Notes: generated by a model not told the origin, from the letters alone. A DNA stretch of 64,000 nt from Scilla litardierei (GCA_030789695.1 CM061135.1:106897262-106961261), one strand, 5' to 3'; positions 10,500-22,330 are shown, numbered from the stretch's first letter. Program-made: numbers and translations.

Positions 10500-12560
10500 A
10501 CAGCGTGACCCATGAGTATCAACACTTAAATGTCTGTACACCTTATTCTGTACACCCATCCATTTATATCTTATTCTGTAAACAGTAAGATATGTGTTTC
10601 TTATCACTTAAATGTCTGTACACCCAATAGTCTGAATATTATTTAATTCTCCCCCAATTTTGTGTTTTCTTTATTATTGAGATTTTTTATTGAACGTTGT
10701 GCGCGCTGAGGTAATTAATTATGAGAATTTTGTATCGAACGTTGTGCGCGCAGAGTAATTATTCGTTACGACTGTTTTGCTCAACGCGCACAGCTGGGTG
10801 TATTTTGATCCGATGTGCGCGCTGTATTATATTTTATAAATGTATACCTTTTTATATACCCCGCACTAAGGATCAAATTTTAACAAATCAAAGAAATGTA
10901 GATATTTTTGTTGTCTTATTCTGTAAGCGGTCAGATATGTGTTGTCTTATCACTTAAATGTCTTTACACCATCAATCAACTGTTGCGCATCAATTTTGAT
11001 TTTTTTTTCTTGCATGTCAGTATGAACAGTCATTAATCTCCCAAAATTTTGTGTTTCTTCTTGATTATTGGGAATTTTTATTGAACGTTGTGCGCGCTGA
11101 AGTTATTAATTATGGGGATTTTGTAATGAATGTTGTGCGCGCAGAGTAATTATTCGTTACGACTGTTTTGCTCAACGCGCACAGCTGGGTGTATTTTGAT
11201 CCGTTGTGCGCGCTGTATTATATATCCAAAATGTATACCTTTTTAAATACCCCGCAAGTTGCGCACTAAGACTCAAATTTTAACAAATCAAAGAAATGTG
11301 AATATGTTTGCTGTCTTATTCTGTAAACTGTCGGATATGTGTTGTCATATCACTTAAATTTCCTTACACCAATCAATCTACTGCTGCCATTATATTTGCC
11401 TCAATTTTGATTTTTTTTCTTGCATATCAGTCTGAACAGTAATTAATCTCCCAAAATTTTGTGTTTCTTCTTTATTATTGGGATTTTTTATTGAACGTTG
11501 TGTGCGCTGATGTAATTAATTATGTGTATTTTGTATTGAACGTTGTGCTCGCAGAGAAATTATTTGTTACGACCGTTTTGCTCAACACGCACAGCTGGGT
11601 GTATTTTGATCCGTTGTGCGTGCTGTATTATATTTTCGAAATGTATACCTTTTTATATACCCAGCACTAAGGATCAACTTTAAACAAAACAAAGAAATGT
11701 ATATCTTGTTGCTGTCTTATTCTGCAAACAGTCGGATATGTGTTGTCTTATCACTTAAATGTATTGAACGTTGTGCGCGCTGATGTAATTAATTATAGGA
11801 ATTTTGTATTGAACGTTGTGCGCGTTGTATTATATTTTCTAAATGTATACCTTTTTATATTCCCCGCACTAAGGATAAAATTTTAACAAATCAAAGAAAT
11901 ATAGATATTTTTGCTGTCTTATTCTGTAAACAGTCTGATATGTGGTGTCTTATTACTTAAATGTCTTTACACCCATCAATCAACTGCTGCGCATTAGATT
12001 TGCTTCAATGGTAATTTTTTTAACTGGCATGTCAGTCTGAACATTAATTATTTCTCCCCCAATTTTGTTTTTCTTCTTTATTATTGGGATTTTTTATTGA
12101 ACGTTGTGCGCGCTGAAGTTATTAATTATGGGGATTTTGTATTGAACGTTGTGCGCGCAGAGTAATTCTTCGTTACATCCATTTTGCTCAACGCGCACAG
12201 CTGGGTGTATTTTGATCCGTTGTGCGCGCTGTATTATATATCCAAAATGTATATTTTTTTAACAAATCAAAGAATTGTAGATATTTTTGTTGTCCTATTA
12301 TGTAAACAGTAGGATATGTGTTGTCTTATCACTTAAATGTCTTTACAACCATCAATCAACTGCTGCACATCAAATTTGCTTCAATTTTGATTTTTTAAAT
12401 AATGTCAGACTGAACATTATTTAATTCTCCCCCGATTTTGTGTTTCTTCTATATTTTGGGATTTTTTATTGAACGTTTTGTGCGCTTAGTAATTATTCGT
12501 TACGACCGTTTTGCTCAACGCGCCCAGGTGGGTGCAATTTGATCAGTGCTCGCAACCTTA
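10500..12560. repeat. Degenerate tandem array, period about 270-410 bp
   Basis: Six imperfect copies begin with TGAACGTTGTGCGCGCTGA at 10691, 11082, 11492, 11765, 12098 and 12470 (last one mutated). Most contain three to four CGCG motif halves (including TTTTGCTCAACGCGCACAGC), a TGTATACCTTTTTATATACC block and a GTTGTCTTATCACTTAAATG block. Unequal spacing shows internal deletions. No coding potential is seen. Confidence 0.8.
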
Positions 12561-12589
12561 ACTTATGTTGCCCATATGACGGGATGATT

Positions 12590-12910
12590 AACTGTGGGTA
12601 ATGGAGCATGTAATACAGTTTTGCTCAGCACGCACAACGGTCATGGCATCTGACTATTGTGTGTGATGGTCTATTGTGTTTAATTGCATACAGCTTGGCT
12701 CTGCGAGCAAAAGGGTCACATCAACGTCCAGTTGTGTGATTTTAGTAATTGTGGATAACCAGATACGGTTTTGCTCAGCGCGCACAGCGGTCAAACAAAT
12801 CGATGTGAACGTTGTGCATGCTAGTAACTGTGTGCATACGTAAATAGTTTATCACAACATATAGCATGAGCCTGTTGTGCGCCCTAGGGAATTTATAGTT
12901 CGGTGAACAG
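12590..12910. repeat. CGCG motif cluster, left end of cassette D
   Basis: Repeated TACAGTTTTGCTCAGCACGC / CGCACAGCGG halves alternate with GTAATTGTGGATAA spacers. The arrangement is like that at 2215-2515. Confidence 0.6.
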
Positions 12911-12939
12911 TGTTTGATCAGTAATATCTATGTCGGACA

Positions 12940-13915
12940 TTGATTCAAGTAAGCATCAATGTATATATCACCTTATATCAATTTTGTATTATCCTGTAAT
13001 TGTATCAAATTAAATGACATAGTATTAAGGTCTGAATTCTAACAAACTACAGCATTATGCATTATAATGTACATAATGCATAAATGTAATTTATAGTTCG
13101 GTAAACAATTTTGCTCAGTAATATCAACGTCGGACATATATATCACCTATATCATTTTTGTATTGTCATGCAATTGTATCAAGTACAATGACATTGTATT
13201 AGGGTCTGAATTCCAAAATACTACAACATTTATGCATTATTCTGTACATTACACAACAAAGTTGAAACTACAGCTAAACATTTTGCAACTTCACAGTTTG
13301 GAACTTGTATGAAATTCAATCACGGGAATATCCTAATGGTACATTGAATCCCACTATGAAAAAATATTCACAGTGACAGAGTCATGCTGAACAGCTCAAG
13401 CAAGATGGCATTTATGATCAGCTCCAATAGCACACACCATCATCACTAGCATCCAGATCATCCATAACGGTATAAGTAGCCACTCCTTTAACGAAGTTGG
13501 CTGATCTGGATTCTTCAGCGCATGCCCCTGTATGCGTTGAAGAAGCATCAATTATGAACGATAAAAAGCATATTTAATTAAAAAATAGGGTATAAAGACA
13601 TGCAACTTTACGTTTAGGCACTGATATAAAAATATATCATGGTTGCTTCTTCTCAGAAGAATCCGCTGCTGTAGTAGAACATATGAAGGAGCAAATAACA
13701 TCTTCCAGTACACGTCAATTGCCGGTAGTATATTGTTCATCTTTGTGTGTTGAATACGAAGCAGTGAGGAACAACGGGATAAATTTATCATTGTGAAGAA
13801 AAAATAGTGTATGAAGTAGAAACAGATAGAATCAGTTAGAATACTATCATCAAGAAGTGCAGTGGTTGACAAGGTCTAGTGGGAAGAGAGACTATTTATA
13901 GACGGATTGGACTGG
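12940..13915 (-). pseudogene. Cassette D: shared promoter and leader around a DUF674-like exon
   Basis: On the minus strand: TATA (13892-13900), ATG at 13740 opening MNNILPAIDVYWK, intron-like DNA ending CAACGCATACAG at about 13527, an exon encoding AEESRSANFVKGVATYTVMD plus DL and a stop near 13430, and the common 3' region (12945-13280). The exon resembles the (F)VKG.A.Y.V.DDL segment found late in DUF674 proteins. Promoter-to-ATG spacing is 155-160 bp. Confidence 0.5.
13890..13915 (-). promoter_or_regulatory. Promoter module, cassette D
   Basis: The minus strand reads CCAATCCGTCTATAAATAG. Confidence 0.6.
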
Positions 13916-14044
13916 CCCATTGATGAGGACGATAGACTACAGTAGAGTCACTGTGCGTGATATTGTATTAGACATAAAGACGAGTGAATCTACAACATAT
14001 TGTTACCAGCCAGATGATGTTCCCAAGAAGGTTTGGCCTTTACG

Positions 14045-14145
14045 GTGCGCGTTGAGCAAACTTGATGGCTAATAATAAAATTGCTCAACGCGCACAACGG
14101 GAAAAATAATGGCTGTTGTGCAAGTTGAGCAAATTATTTATGTTT
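14045..14145. repeat. CGCG hairpin pairs, right end of cassette D
   Basis: GTGCGCGTTGAGCAAAC faces TTGCTCAACGCGCACAACGG. The latter faces CTGTTGTGCAAGTTGAGCAA 11 bp further on. This is one of the clearest facing pairs in the window. Confidence 0.75.
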
Positions 14146-14699
14146 GTACAATATTACTCAAAATGGGACGTTACAAAATGGGACACCATCAAATACAACA
14201 GCGTGACAGATGAGTATCATTCGCAAAGATATATGGTGTCTTATTCTGTAAACAGTACGATATGTGTTGTCTTTTCACTTATATGTATACTAGAAATTTC
14301 CGAGCAAATTGTGCACGGAGCAAAAATAATTCCCCATGAACACGATAGCGGTTAACACGCGAAACTGGGAAGGAGAGGAAAGTGTGGGTGTGCATGTCGT
14401 CAGCGTCGGGTGTGCGTGTCGTAAATACGGATGCCAAAAGGACAGGACATAAATACAAAAGGGGAAGGAGTATGTATCTACACCCATCTATTTGCTTCAA
14501 TGTGGATATATTAAGACTTAAGTGCTAATGCTACTAATTTCAAAAAAGAAAAGCTTTTGTATTCTCCCAACTAATTTCTCTACAATGCTTTTGTGTATTC
14601 CCAACATATTTTCTCAATCCAAGATATTTCCCCCCAAAACTTGACATGACACTGCCACATAGGACAAATTCAAAAGCTTTTCTCAATTGTAATATAGAA

Positions 14700-15170
14700 T
14701 AGTTTGGCTCCACGCGCAAAAAGGTCACAATTACGTGCAGTTGTGTGAACTGAGTAATTGTGGATAATTAGATACGGGTATGCTCACAGCCCGCACATCG
14801 GTCAAACACATTATGTGACCGTTGTGCGCGCTGAGTAATTGTGTGCAAACGTAAATGTTTTATCACAACGTATATAAGGACGGTCACAATTTATGCCCGT
14901 TGTGCTCGCTGGGGAAATCATATACCGGTAAAAAGTTTTTACATAGGTAATTTCAATTTTGGACATTGATTCAAGTAAGCATCGATGTATATATCAATTT
15001 CGTAATGTCATGCAATTGTATCAAATTAAATGACAGTGTATTAAGGTCTGAATTCTATCATACTACAACATTTATATGTTATACTATACATACCACAACA
15101 AATTTGAAACTACATTTCGTACATAATGACATAAAACACCAAAGAATATCTACCCATAAACACTCTTCTC
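14700..15170. repeat. Motif cluster plus isolated cassette 3' region
   Basis: 14700-14910 holds CGCG motif halves (GTTGTGCGCGCTGAGTAATT near 14820). 14960-15140 is another copy of the cassette 3' region (ATTGATTCAAGTAAGCATC, ATTAAATGACA). No leader exon or promoter follows, so this is a 5'-truncated cassette. Confidence 0.55.
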
Positions 15171-15179
15171 CGTCGATGA

Positions 15180-15890
15180 TCAAAAATACATTATAAGACA
15201 AGAGAGGCTTGTGCGCCAAAGGCCCGGCCACCTCAAAAACCTGGAGGCGGAGGCGGAGGAGGTGGTGGAGGTGGTGGGGGCAACAGTACGGATGTCTCTA
15301 GGAGAGGGCACCAGAGTCTCCATCTTCTCTTGTATGTTCGACATTATGAGCATCATAGTGTCGAAGTCACTACGCAGAAGTGAGATCGCCAGATTGGTGT
15401 TGGAGAGATGGGTTTCAATTTCTCCTAATCTACGAGTAAAGTTCACCGGCTGATGGGAGGATGATGAAGCAGCAGATGCGGGGCTTACATTGCCTATGAG
15501 TATATCCTTAAGCTGACGTTGTTCATCTGTAAGTACAGTGACATACGTAGTAAGCTCCTTGAGTTTGCTACGGAGGTTGTGCAGAACAGAGTCCTAACGG
15601 CGAGACATCCCAACCATAGAGAGGAGGCCGTTACTGTTGTCCTCGAGTGGGGCTTTTTCATCCGGAGATGGAACTGATGAACCTGCATGTAAAGGAGGAA
15701 ACCCAGGAGGAGGCAACATCACATTGTGTTCACCTTGAGTTGGACCAAGCGAAAGCGAATCACGCAGAATGGGTCTATTGGCCAGGAACGATGAGGGAAG
15801 GGGATCATCGTGTTCAGGTGACGGTGAATCATCATCACTAACTCCCCAAGAGTCAGAAGAAGTCGACTCACGAGATCGTTTTGGCGGCAT
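15180..15890 (-). pseudogene. Orphan gene with clear promoter and one nonsense codon
   Basis: The frame starts MPPKRSRESTSSDSWG at 15890 and runs in one frame to a stop near 15180, about 236 codons, broken only by TAG at 15594-15596. The N-terminal half is Ser/Pro/Asp-rich and probably disordered. The C-terminal half has a helical heptad-like stretch (LGEIETHLSNTNLAISLLRS...IQEKME) followed by a Thr/Ser run. A TATA box lies about 115 bp upstream. I do not recognise a family. The combination of a short basic start, disorder and a coiled coil is like non-autonomous gag-type proteins, but that is only a resemblance. Confidence 0.5.
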
Positions 15891-15995
15891 GAAGAAACCC
15901 GAGTACGAAATGCGAGAGTGATGAGATGAAGAAGAAAACGGAACGACAGACCAAAGGAAAGAGGAATGAAATTTTCCGTGAAACCCCTAGTCTAC

Positions 15996-16016
15996 TGACT
16001 CCATATATATATAACG
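15996..16016 (-). promoter_or_regulatory. TATA box of the orphan gene
   Basis: The minus strand reads CGTTATATATATATGGAGTC. A pyrimidine-rich leader (TTTCTTCTTC-type) separates it from the ATG at 15890. Confidence 0.6.
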
Positions 16017-16350
16017 ATTGGTTATTTTAATCTCAGCCGCTGGATTACATATGGAAGTGGAACTGACTAAAACGATCTCATCAGACGGCTGGGGTAAAGC
16101 ATCCGTTCGGATGGGCAAAAAAATCGTAATGAAGGGCTTACACGGAAACCGAGGTTCTACTTGACTCATTCTCTAGTTACCACACATGAACATTGTTGAG
16201 AAGAAAGCAGATTCATTTACTGTCATCATTACGTACCTCCGAAATGAGATTGTACGAGGTGGCGGTTGTACTTTCATCATTACGTGGCATACCGATTGCG
16301 TCTCGCAACCGATCTATAAATATCTATTGTTTAGTAGCCACTGCACGTTC

Positions 16351-18617
16351 AGGAGCGATGTGTATTCAAACGGAATGTAAATGCCCATGAGGTGCACGTA
16401 TATCGGTCCAGCCTTGAGCCGCCGATTGGCACCCGATCTATTACCTCGGCCTCCACCTTTACGGCAGTAGTCCTCTATATTGACAGGGATTCATGAGTAA
16501 CATGCGGGAACTGATATAATGGAGCCAGTGCAAAGGTAGGAGCGATGTGTATTCAAACGGAATGTAAATGCCCATGAGGTGCACGTATATCGGTCCAGGC
16601 TTGAGCCGCCGATTGGCACCCGATCTATTACCTCGGCCTACACCTTTACGGCAGTAGTCTTCTCTATTGACAGGGATTCATGAGTAACAGGCAGGAACTG
16701 ATATAATGGAGCCGGTGCAAAGGCAGGAGCGATGTGTATTCAAACAAAATGTAAATGCCCATGAGGTGCACGTATATCGGTCCAGCCTTGAGCCGCCGAT
16801 TGGCACCCGATCTATTACCTCGTCCTCCACCTTTACGGCAGTACTCCTCTCTATTGACAGGGATTCATGAGTAACAGGCGGGAACTGATATAATGGAGCC
16901 GGTGCAAAGGCAGGAGCGATGTGTATTCAAACAGAAAGTAAATGCCCATGAGGTGCACGTATATCGGTCCAGGCTTGAGCCACCGATTGGCACCCGATCT
17001 ATTACCTCGGCCTCCACCTTTACGGCAGTAGTCCTCTCTATTGAAAGGGATTCATGAGTAACAGGCAGGAACTGATATAATGGAGCCAGTGCAAAGGCAG
17101 GAGCGATGTGTATTCAAACGGAAAGTAAATGCCCATGAGGTGCACGTATATCGGTCCAGCCTTGAGCCGCCGATTGGCACCCGATCTATTACCTCGGCCT
17201 CCACCTTTACGGCAGTAGTCCTCTCTATTGACAGGGATTCATGAGTAACAGGCGGGAACTGATATAATGGAGCCGGTGTAAAGGCAGGAGGAATGTGTAT
17301 TCAATCGGAATGTAAATGCCCATGAGGTGCACGTATATCAGTCCAGCCTTGAGCCGTCGATTGGCACCCGATCTATTACCTCGGCCTCCACCTTTACGGC
17401 AGTAGTCCTCTCTATTGACAGGGATTCATGAGTAACAGGCGGGAACTGATATAATGGAGCCGGTGCAAATGCAGGAGCGATGTGTATTCAAACGGAACGT
17501 AAATGCCCATGAGGTGCACGTATATCGGTCCAGCCTTGAGCCACCGATTGTCACCCGATCTATTACCTCGGCCTCCACCTTTACGGCAGTAGTCCTCTCT
17601 ATTGACAGGGATTCATGAGTAACAGGCAGGAACTGATATAATGGAGCCGGTGCAAAGGCAGGAGCGATGTGTATTCAAACGGAAAGTAAATGCCCATGAG
17701 GTGCACGTATATCGGTCCAGCCTTGAGCCGCCGATTGGCACCCGATCTATTACCTCGGCCTCCACCTTTACGGCAGTAGTTCTCTCTATTGACAGGGATT
17801 CATGAGTAACAGGAGGGAACAGATATAGTGGAGCAGGTGCAAAGGCAGGAGTGATGTGTATTCAAACGGAACGTAAATGCCCATGAGGTGCACGTATATC
17901 GGTCCAGCCTTGAGCCGCCGATTGGCACCCGATCTATTACCTCGGCCTCCACCTTTACGGCAGTAGTCCTCTCTATTGACAGCGATTCATGAGTAACAGG
18001 CGGGAACTGATATAATGGAGCCGGTGCAAAGGCAGGAGCGATGTGTATTCAAACGGAATGTAAATGCCCATGAGGTGCACGTATATTGGTCCAGCCTTGA
18101 GCCGTCGATTGGCACCCGATCTATTACCTCGTCCTCCACCTTTACGACAGTAGTCCTCTCTATTGACAGGGATTCATGAATAACAGGCAGGAACTGATAT
18201 AATGGAGCCGGTGCAAAGGCAGGAGCGATGTGTATTCAAACGGAACGTAAATGCCCATGAGGTGCACGTATATCGGTCCAGCCTAGAGCCGCTGATTGGC
18301 ACCCGATCTATTACCTCGGCCTCCACCTTTACGGCAGTAGTCCTCTCTATTGACAAGGATTCATGAGTAACATGCGGGAACTGATATAATGGAGCCGGTG
18401 CAAAGGCAGGAGCGATGTGTATTCAAACAGAACGTAAATGCCCATGAGGTGCACGTATATCAGTCCAGCCTTGAGCCGCCGATTGGCACCCGATCTATTA
18501 CCTCGTCCTCCACCTTTACGGCAGTAGTCCTCTCTATTGACATGGATTCATGAGTAACAGGCGGGAACTGATATAATGGAGCCGGTGCAAAGGCAGGAGC
18601 GATGTGTATTCAAACGG
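16351..18617 (+). repeat. 187-bp satellite, 12 full monomers plus a partial
   Basis: Head-to-tail monomers start with AGGAGCGATGTGTATTCAAA at 16351, 16538, 16725, 16912, 17099, 17286, 17473, 17660, 17847, 18034, 18221 and 18408. A 13th starts at 18595 and breaks off after about 23 bp. Every interval is exactly 187 bp, so no indel has survived in any copy although scattered substitutions occur. Monomer length is in the nucleosomal range that is common for plant satellites. All short open frames inside it are by-products. Confidence 0.97.
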
Positions 18618-19315
18618 TAGTGATCGTCAAGGTAATAGGTGCAGTCAAGAGAAAGGGCTTTCTCCTCTCTTCCAAGAGAGTCTTCAACACACAACACACT
18701 TCTTCTTCAAGTTCTACTTCAAGGCATATTGGATTGTAAGTGTTGCTTTCATAATTTCATAACTTTCGTTATTTGGTTTTTGTGCTAGGTTTGCGAGAGC
18801 GGTTTGCTTACTCCCAAGTTGTAGGAGTGAAGGACATCGATTGTATTCGATTTCACTTGTAGGGTTGCTACAAGTGGGTTTAAAGGCAACCTCAAGTTAG
18901 GGTTCTAACTTGAGTATCCGGAGGTATCCGGGTGGAAGGGACGTAGGATAACCGGGAACAAGGCGGGAAGTTACTTGGGTAATCCGAACCCTTGAAACAT
19001 AATTGCGTTTGCATTTGTTTATTATTTGGGTTTAATTTTAATTCTGCACTATATTTGTTGATCATATATCATATATGTGTGAATTTTGTGATATGGTCTC
19101 CATGTACGCTATATTTATATGTGTTGTGATTTGAGACGTTAAGTTTCCTTCGTGTATCTCAATGTTGATATTGGACTTTCGTTCCTCTTATCACCTATGT
19201 TTATAATGTGGTTTTATGATTTTTTGGATTTTATATATATTTAGACTCTTATTTGGCACAATTGTTGTTATTTTACTCCCGCCTTTTGGATAATGCCATA
19301 GGGGGATCGAAATAA
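18618..19315 (+). mobile_element. LTR-like remnant next to the satellite
   Basis: No open frame is present. The order of a CAACACACAACACACTTCTT leader, a GTAAGTG splice-donor-like site near 18737, a Gly/Arg-rich GC block with GGTATCCGGGTGGAAGGG, then a long T-rich tail resembles the R-U5 region and leader of a plant Ty1/copia-type LTR. No flanking pair or target duplication was found, so this is a weak call. Confidence 0.35.
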
Positions 19316-19990
19316 ACAAACAGAATCATAATGAATGTTCTAGGTATGGTCTAATAAACAGACATACAAAAACTGGATGTAGGTTGCTACACTGTTTTTT
19401 TATACATCGGAGGTTGCTACATTGACTCTCCAAATTTGGATGGCCCTGTAGCAAACCGGCAAAATGATTCCAGTTTTGCAGGGTGGTTGATGGAGGGAAA
19501 ACGCCATATTTGGCGTGTTATTGCAGTGTGTTTTGGAGATGATATAACCGGCCAACTTCCGCTTAGACTTGTATGGAGTCGTCGAATATAGCTTAATTCA
19601 CGTAAACTAAATATGGGAAAAAATACCTAATTAAATGTCACATCATCTACCAACTAGAATCTAGGGTTGGATAGTGGGGTGTCGAGACTCGAGAATATAT
19701 TGTGGGGCCCGCTAAACAATATGTGTACCTTCGCGTTCGAATGTTGTTAACTGGGCAATTTGCAGTAGGTTTCGCGTCGTTCCGCTGTGCTGCGTTGAAA
19801 AATTCTATCTTTTTCCCTCTGTGGGCTCCACTTTCATGTGTTACTATTAATAACACGAAAAGCGATGGTACGTAGAGATGGATGAGGTGGATGAGGTGAG
19901 ATGTTGGTGGGACCACAAACAAGAATTCGACCGGTCATCTACTCATCCATCTGCCGAATTTGCAGGTACTTTGTTTGAGAAAAGTTTTGA
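19316..19990. other. Stretch without recognisable feature
   Basis: I see no gene, tandem repeat or CGCG motif here. The composition is ordinary AT-rich intergenic DNA. Confidence 0.4.
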
Positions 19991-19996
19991 GAAATT

Positions 19997-20150
19997 CTAA
20001 GTGCACCGCAAACATTGCAGTGCACCGTACAAATTTTTTGGTTTTTCGAAAAAATAACGAAAATCAAACTCTGTACGTACACTGATTTTTTTTGTTTTAT
20101 TTAAAAATATTAAAAACGTACCGTGCACCGCATTTTTGCGGTGCACTTAG
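19997..20150. mobile_element. Foldback MITE, about 154 bp
   Basis: The terminal inverted repeats are CTAAGTGCACCGCAAA... and its complement ...GCGGTGCACTTAG. The arms of about 36 bp also include a nested GTGCACCGTAC / GTACCGTGCAC pair. The AT-rich middle has no coding potential. Short size, arm length and absence of a gene fit a MITE. I could not settle the target duplication. Confidence 0.75.
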
Positions 20151-20229
20151 CAATTCCCAAAGTTTTTCACGTAAGCGCCATATCAGCGAATATTTGTATC
20201 CATTTTGACAAGTAAAACATTTTAGTCGT

Positions 20230-20425
20230 TTAATATATCTCCTCACACAACTGTATACAGTAATGCCATTTGTGCGCGATGAGGAAATTCGTATAATAAA
20301 TCCAAATATTCGACCGCGCACAACTATCCCTCATTTACGCATATACTGCGCGTGACTAAATTATGTTTGCTCACCGCGCACAACGGTTCAAATTTTGCCC
20401 CGTTTTGCGCACTCAGTAATTAATC
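20230..20425. repeat. CGCG motif cluster
   Basis: Halves lie near 20270 (TTTGTGCGCGATGAGGAAAT), 20312 (CGACCGCGCACAAC) and 20370 (TTGCTCACCGCGCACAACGG). It sits upstream of the gag-like locus at 20608. Confidence 0.6.
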
Positions 20426-20607
20426 CGCCGTTTATTTATACTTGTAATAACAAACGGAAGAGCGAGAGAGTCAAGAATCAAGATGGCCACCCATAATGCC
20501 GGACCCGGCAAAAAATTTGAGTTGCCGCCAAACTCTGAGTATTAATGTAGCAGACCACAAAAAACCCCCGCGAAGACCCCAGAAAACCCCGCCATGCATC
20601 CAGTCAA

Positions 20608-21542
20608 GTGGAGGATATTTATCCCGCCAAATTTGGGGATATATCACCATTCGCCATGATTTGTGCCTTCACTGCAGATATGGCTGAGAAATCGTGTCAG
20701 TGGGACGAAGAAACTTTGCAAGGCCAGTCTTCAGAGGGAAGAAGAGACTGTGACGTAGATGATAATCGTTCCCTTCATGACAGGGGGGATGTGCGGCTGC
20801 AGTTGCCTGAGACTCCCCTAAGGGATACGTGGCCATGGGGAGGTCTCGTTCCGATAGGCTATGTCCCCTCGGCGTACGAGGGGGCATTGCTGTTGAATCC
20901 GCCCATTGACGTTCCATCGGAAGGTACTAGGGGGAACCGTCACCGACCCTTCTTCCCCGTCTGGGACGGCGAGTCTGCATTGGTGGATAGGGGGGTGGCC
21001 AGTCGGCTGGTGGAGAACTCCATCCTTCCCATTGACCAAAGTGTCCTGGGTCAAATTGACATTGAAAGGCTCGCTAACTCAGTCGTTTATGGCAGTTACC
21101 AGGTTAAGTAAATGTCGTCTCGTTGTGCTGTTGCCTTACTCTTACAGTCTTACTTATCCATGATTCCCTGCAGACATCATTGGTCGGGGCGGAACTGCGT
21201 CGCCGAGTGGTGCAATTGTTGATTGCCGAGCGGAAAAAGGCGGTTTCCTTCGAATCTCAACTTATGGATTTGAAGGAGCAGCTGATGAAAGAGAGAGACC
21301 GCAGATCTCAGGCGGAGTGGGAGGTTGCGAAAGCTAAAGATCGGGCGGCCTCTATGTCAGCGGTTCGGAAGAGCTCCGAAGAGCGATGGTACGTAGAGAA
21401 GAGCAGTCTCCTGGCTCGTATAGCCAAGTTGGAGAGAAACTCGCTTCCTCCAAACTCGATTGTAGACGTGAGGCATGAGGCTGAGGCGAGGAAGCGTCAG
21501 CGATCTGTTCGGGAGTCCGGTGGAGGATCGGCCCAAACGTAG
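20608..21542 (+). CDS. Gag-like coiled-coil protein, partial
   Basis: Exon 1 (20608-21102) contains WDGESALVDRGVASRLVENS. A phase-0 intron of 71 bp (21103-21173; CAG|GTTAAG...CTGCAG|ACA) is followed by a coiled-coil exon starting TSLVGAELRRRVVQLLIAER and ending with a basic, low-complexity tail (RKRQRSVRESGGGSAQT). Spliced length is about 287 residues with no nonsense codon. It is the least damaged of three homologous gag-like loci in the window, and all three share the intron position. The start is uncertain (Met at 20608, 20659 or 20680). The family resembles retrotransposon gag-like proteins of plants; no polymerase gene follows, so it is non-autonomous or a fragment. Confidence 0.6.
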
Positions 21543-22255
21543 GACAATTTGGCTACCAACGCGCCCTCCAGCGAGGCGTCTGTATGAATCGTGGCCTTCT
21601 TAGTACACCAAATGGTTTTCATATTTTGAGAGGTGAACATGTGATGGTTTATGCGTTATCAATGAACCCCGAACATTCAATTGGCAATGAACACCTTCTG
21701 GTGCAGTCTTTTACCGCTTGTCAGTTTAAATATCTGTTTGCCAACCATTAGCGATCTTCGTACACCGATTGCTTAATTTCTTGTGGATATTAAAACTATA
21801 AGCATACATCCATCACAGAAATGGACAAGGATGGTATGAAATATCGAAGTTGCCCGGGAATATACTTAGTGCACGTAAACTGCGTTGGAATTGAGCTTAG
21901 CATCACAGTGTACCAGATATACAATTTTTTTCTCATTGCTCACACCGGTCCCACCTTTTACCTGATGTGTATCGATGAATCTGATTTGTCAGTGTGTTTC
22001 ATTGGAGTCATTTTCTGCAGCATTCACATAGCCTCTACGTGCATCGAGATTGTTACGTATAGAGTTTTCCTTTAAACGAACTTGGGATATTGGACTTATG
22101 CCATAAATTCAAGTAGACCATCGTCAAGGAGAGAAAGATTCAAGAATACGCAGAGGTGGAAATCACTTCATGCTACATAAATAACACATTTAATGCAGTA
22201 TACGGTCTTCAACATCAATAACATACCAAAGCACACAATTATGAGTCCAACTCTT
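21543..22255. other. Stretch without recognisable gene
   Basis: An 84-codon open stretch at 21821-22075 has hydrophobic content but no domain that I recognise. I see nothing else. Confidence 0.35.
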
Positions 22256-22261
22256 AGCATT

Positions 22262-22330
22262 CTCCTTTATGTCCGTTGTGCGCGGTGAGCAAATTTTTAA
22301 TGCTGTAACATAAATTGCTCAAAGCGCACA
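22262..22330. repeat. CGCG hairpin, left half, split by the gypsy insertion
   Basis: GTCCGTTGTGCGCGGTGAGC faces TTGCTCAAAGCGCACA, where the 5' LTR begins. The rest of the arm (GCACAACGGGCAAA) resumes after the 3' LTR at 32148. Confidence 0.85.

Noticed and set aside
14279..14500. Open stretch of 73 codons near 14.4 kb
   Set aside because: No similarity between overlapping frames and any domain; composition like surrounding intergenic DNA.
16351..18617. CRISPR-like array
   Set aside because: Constant 187-bp monomers without alternating repeat and unique spacer; it is a plant satellite.
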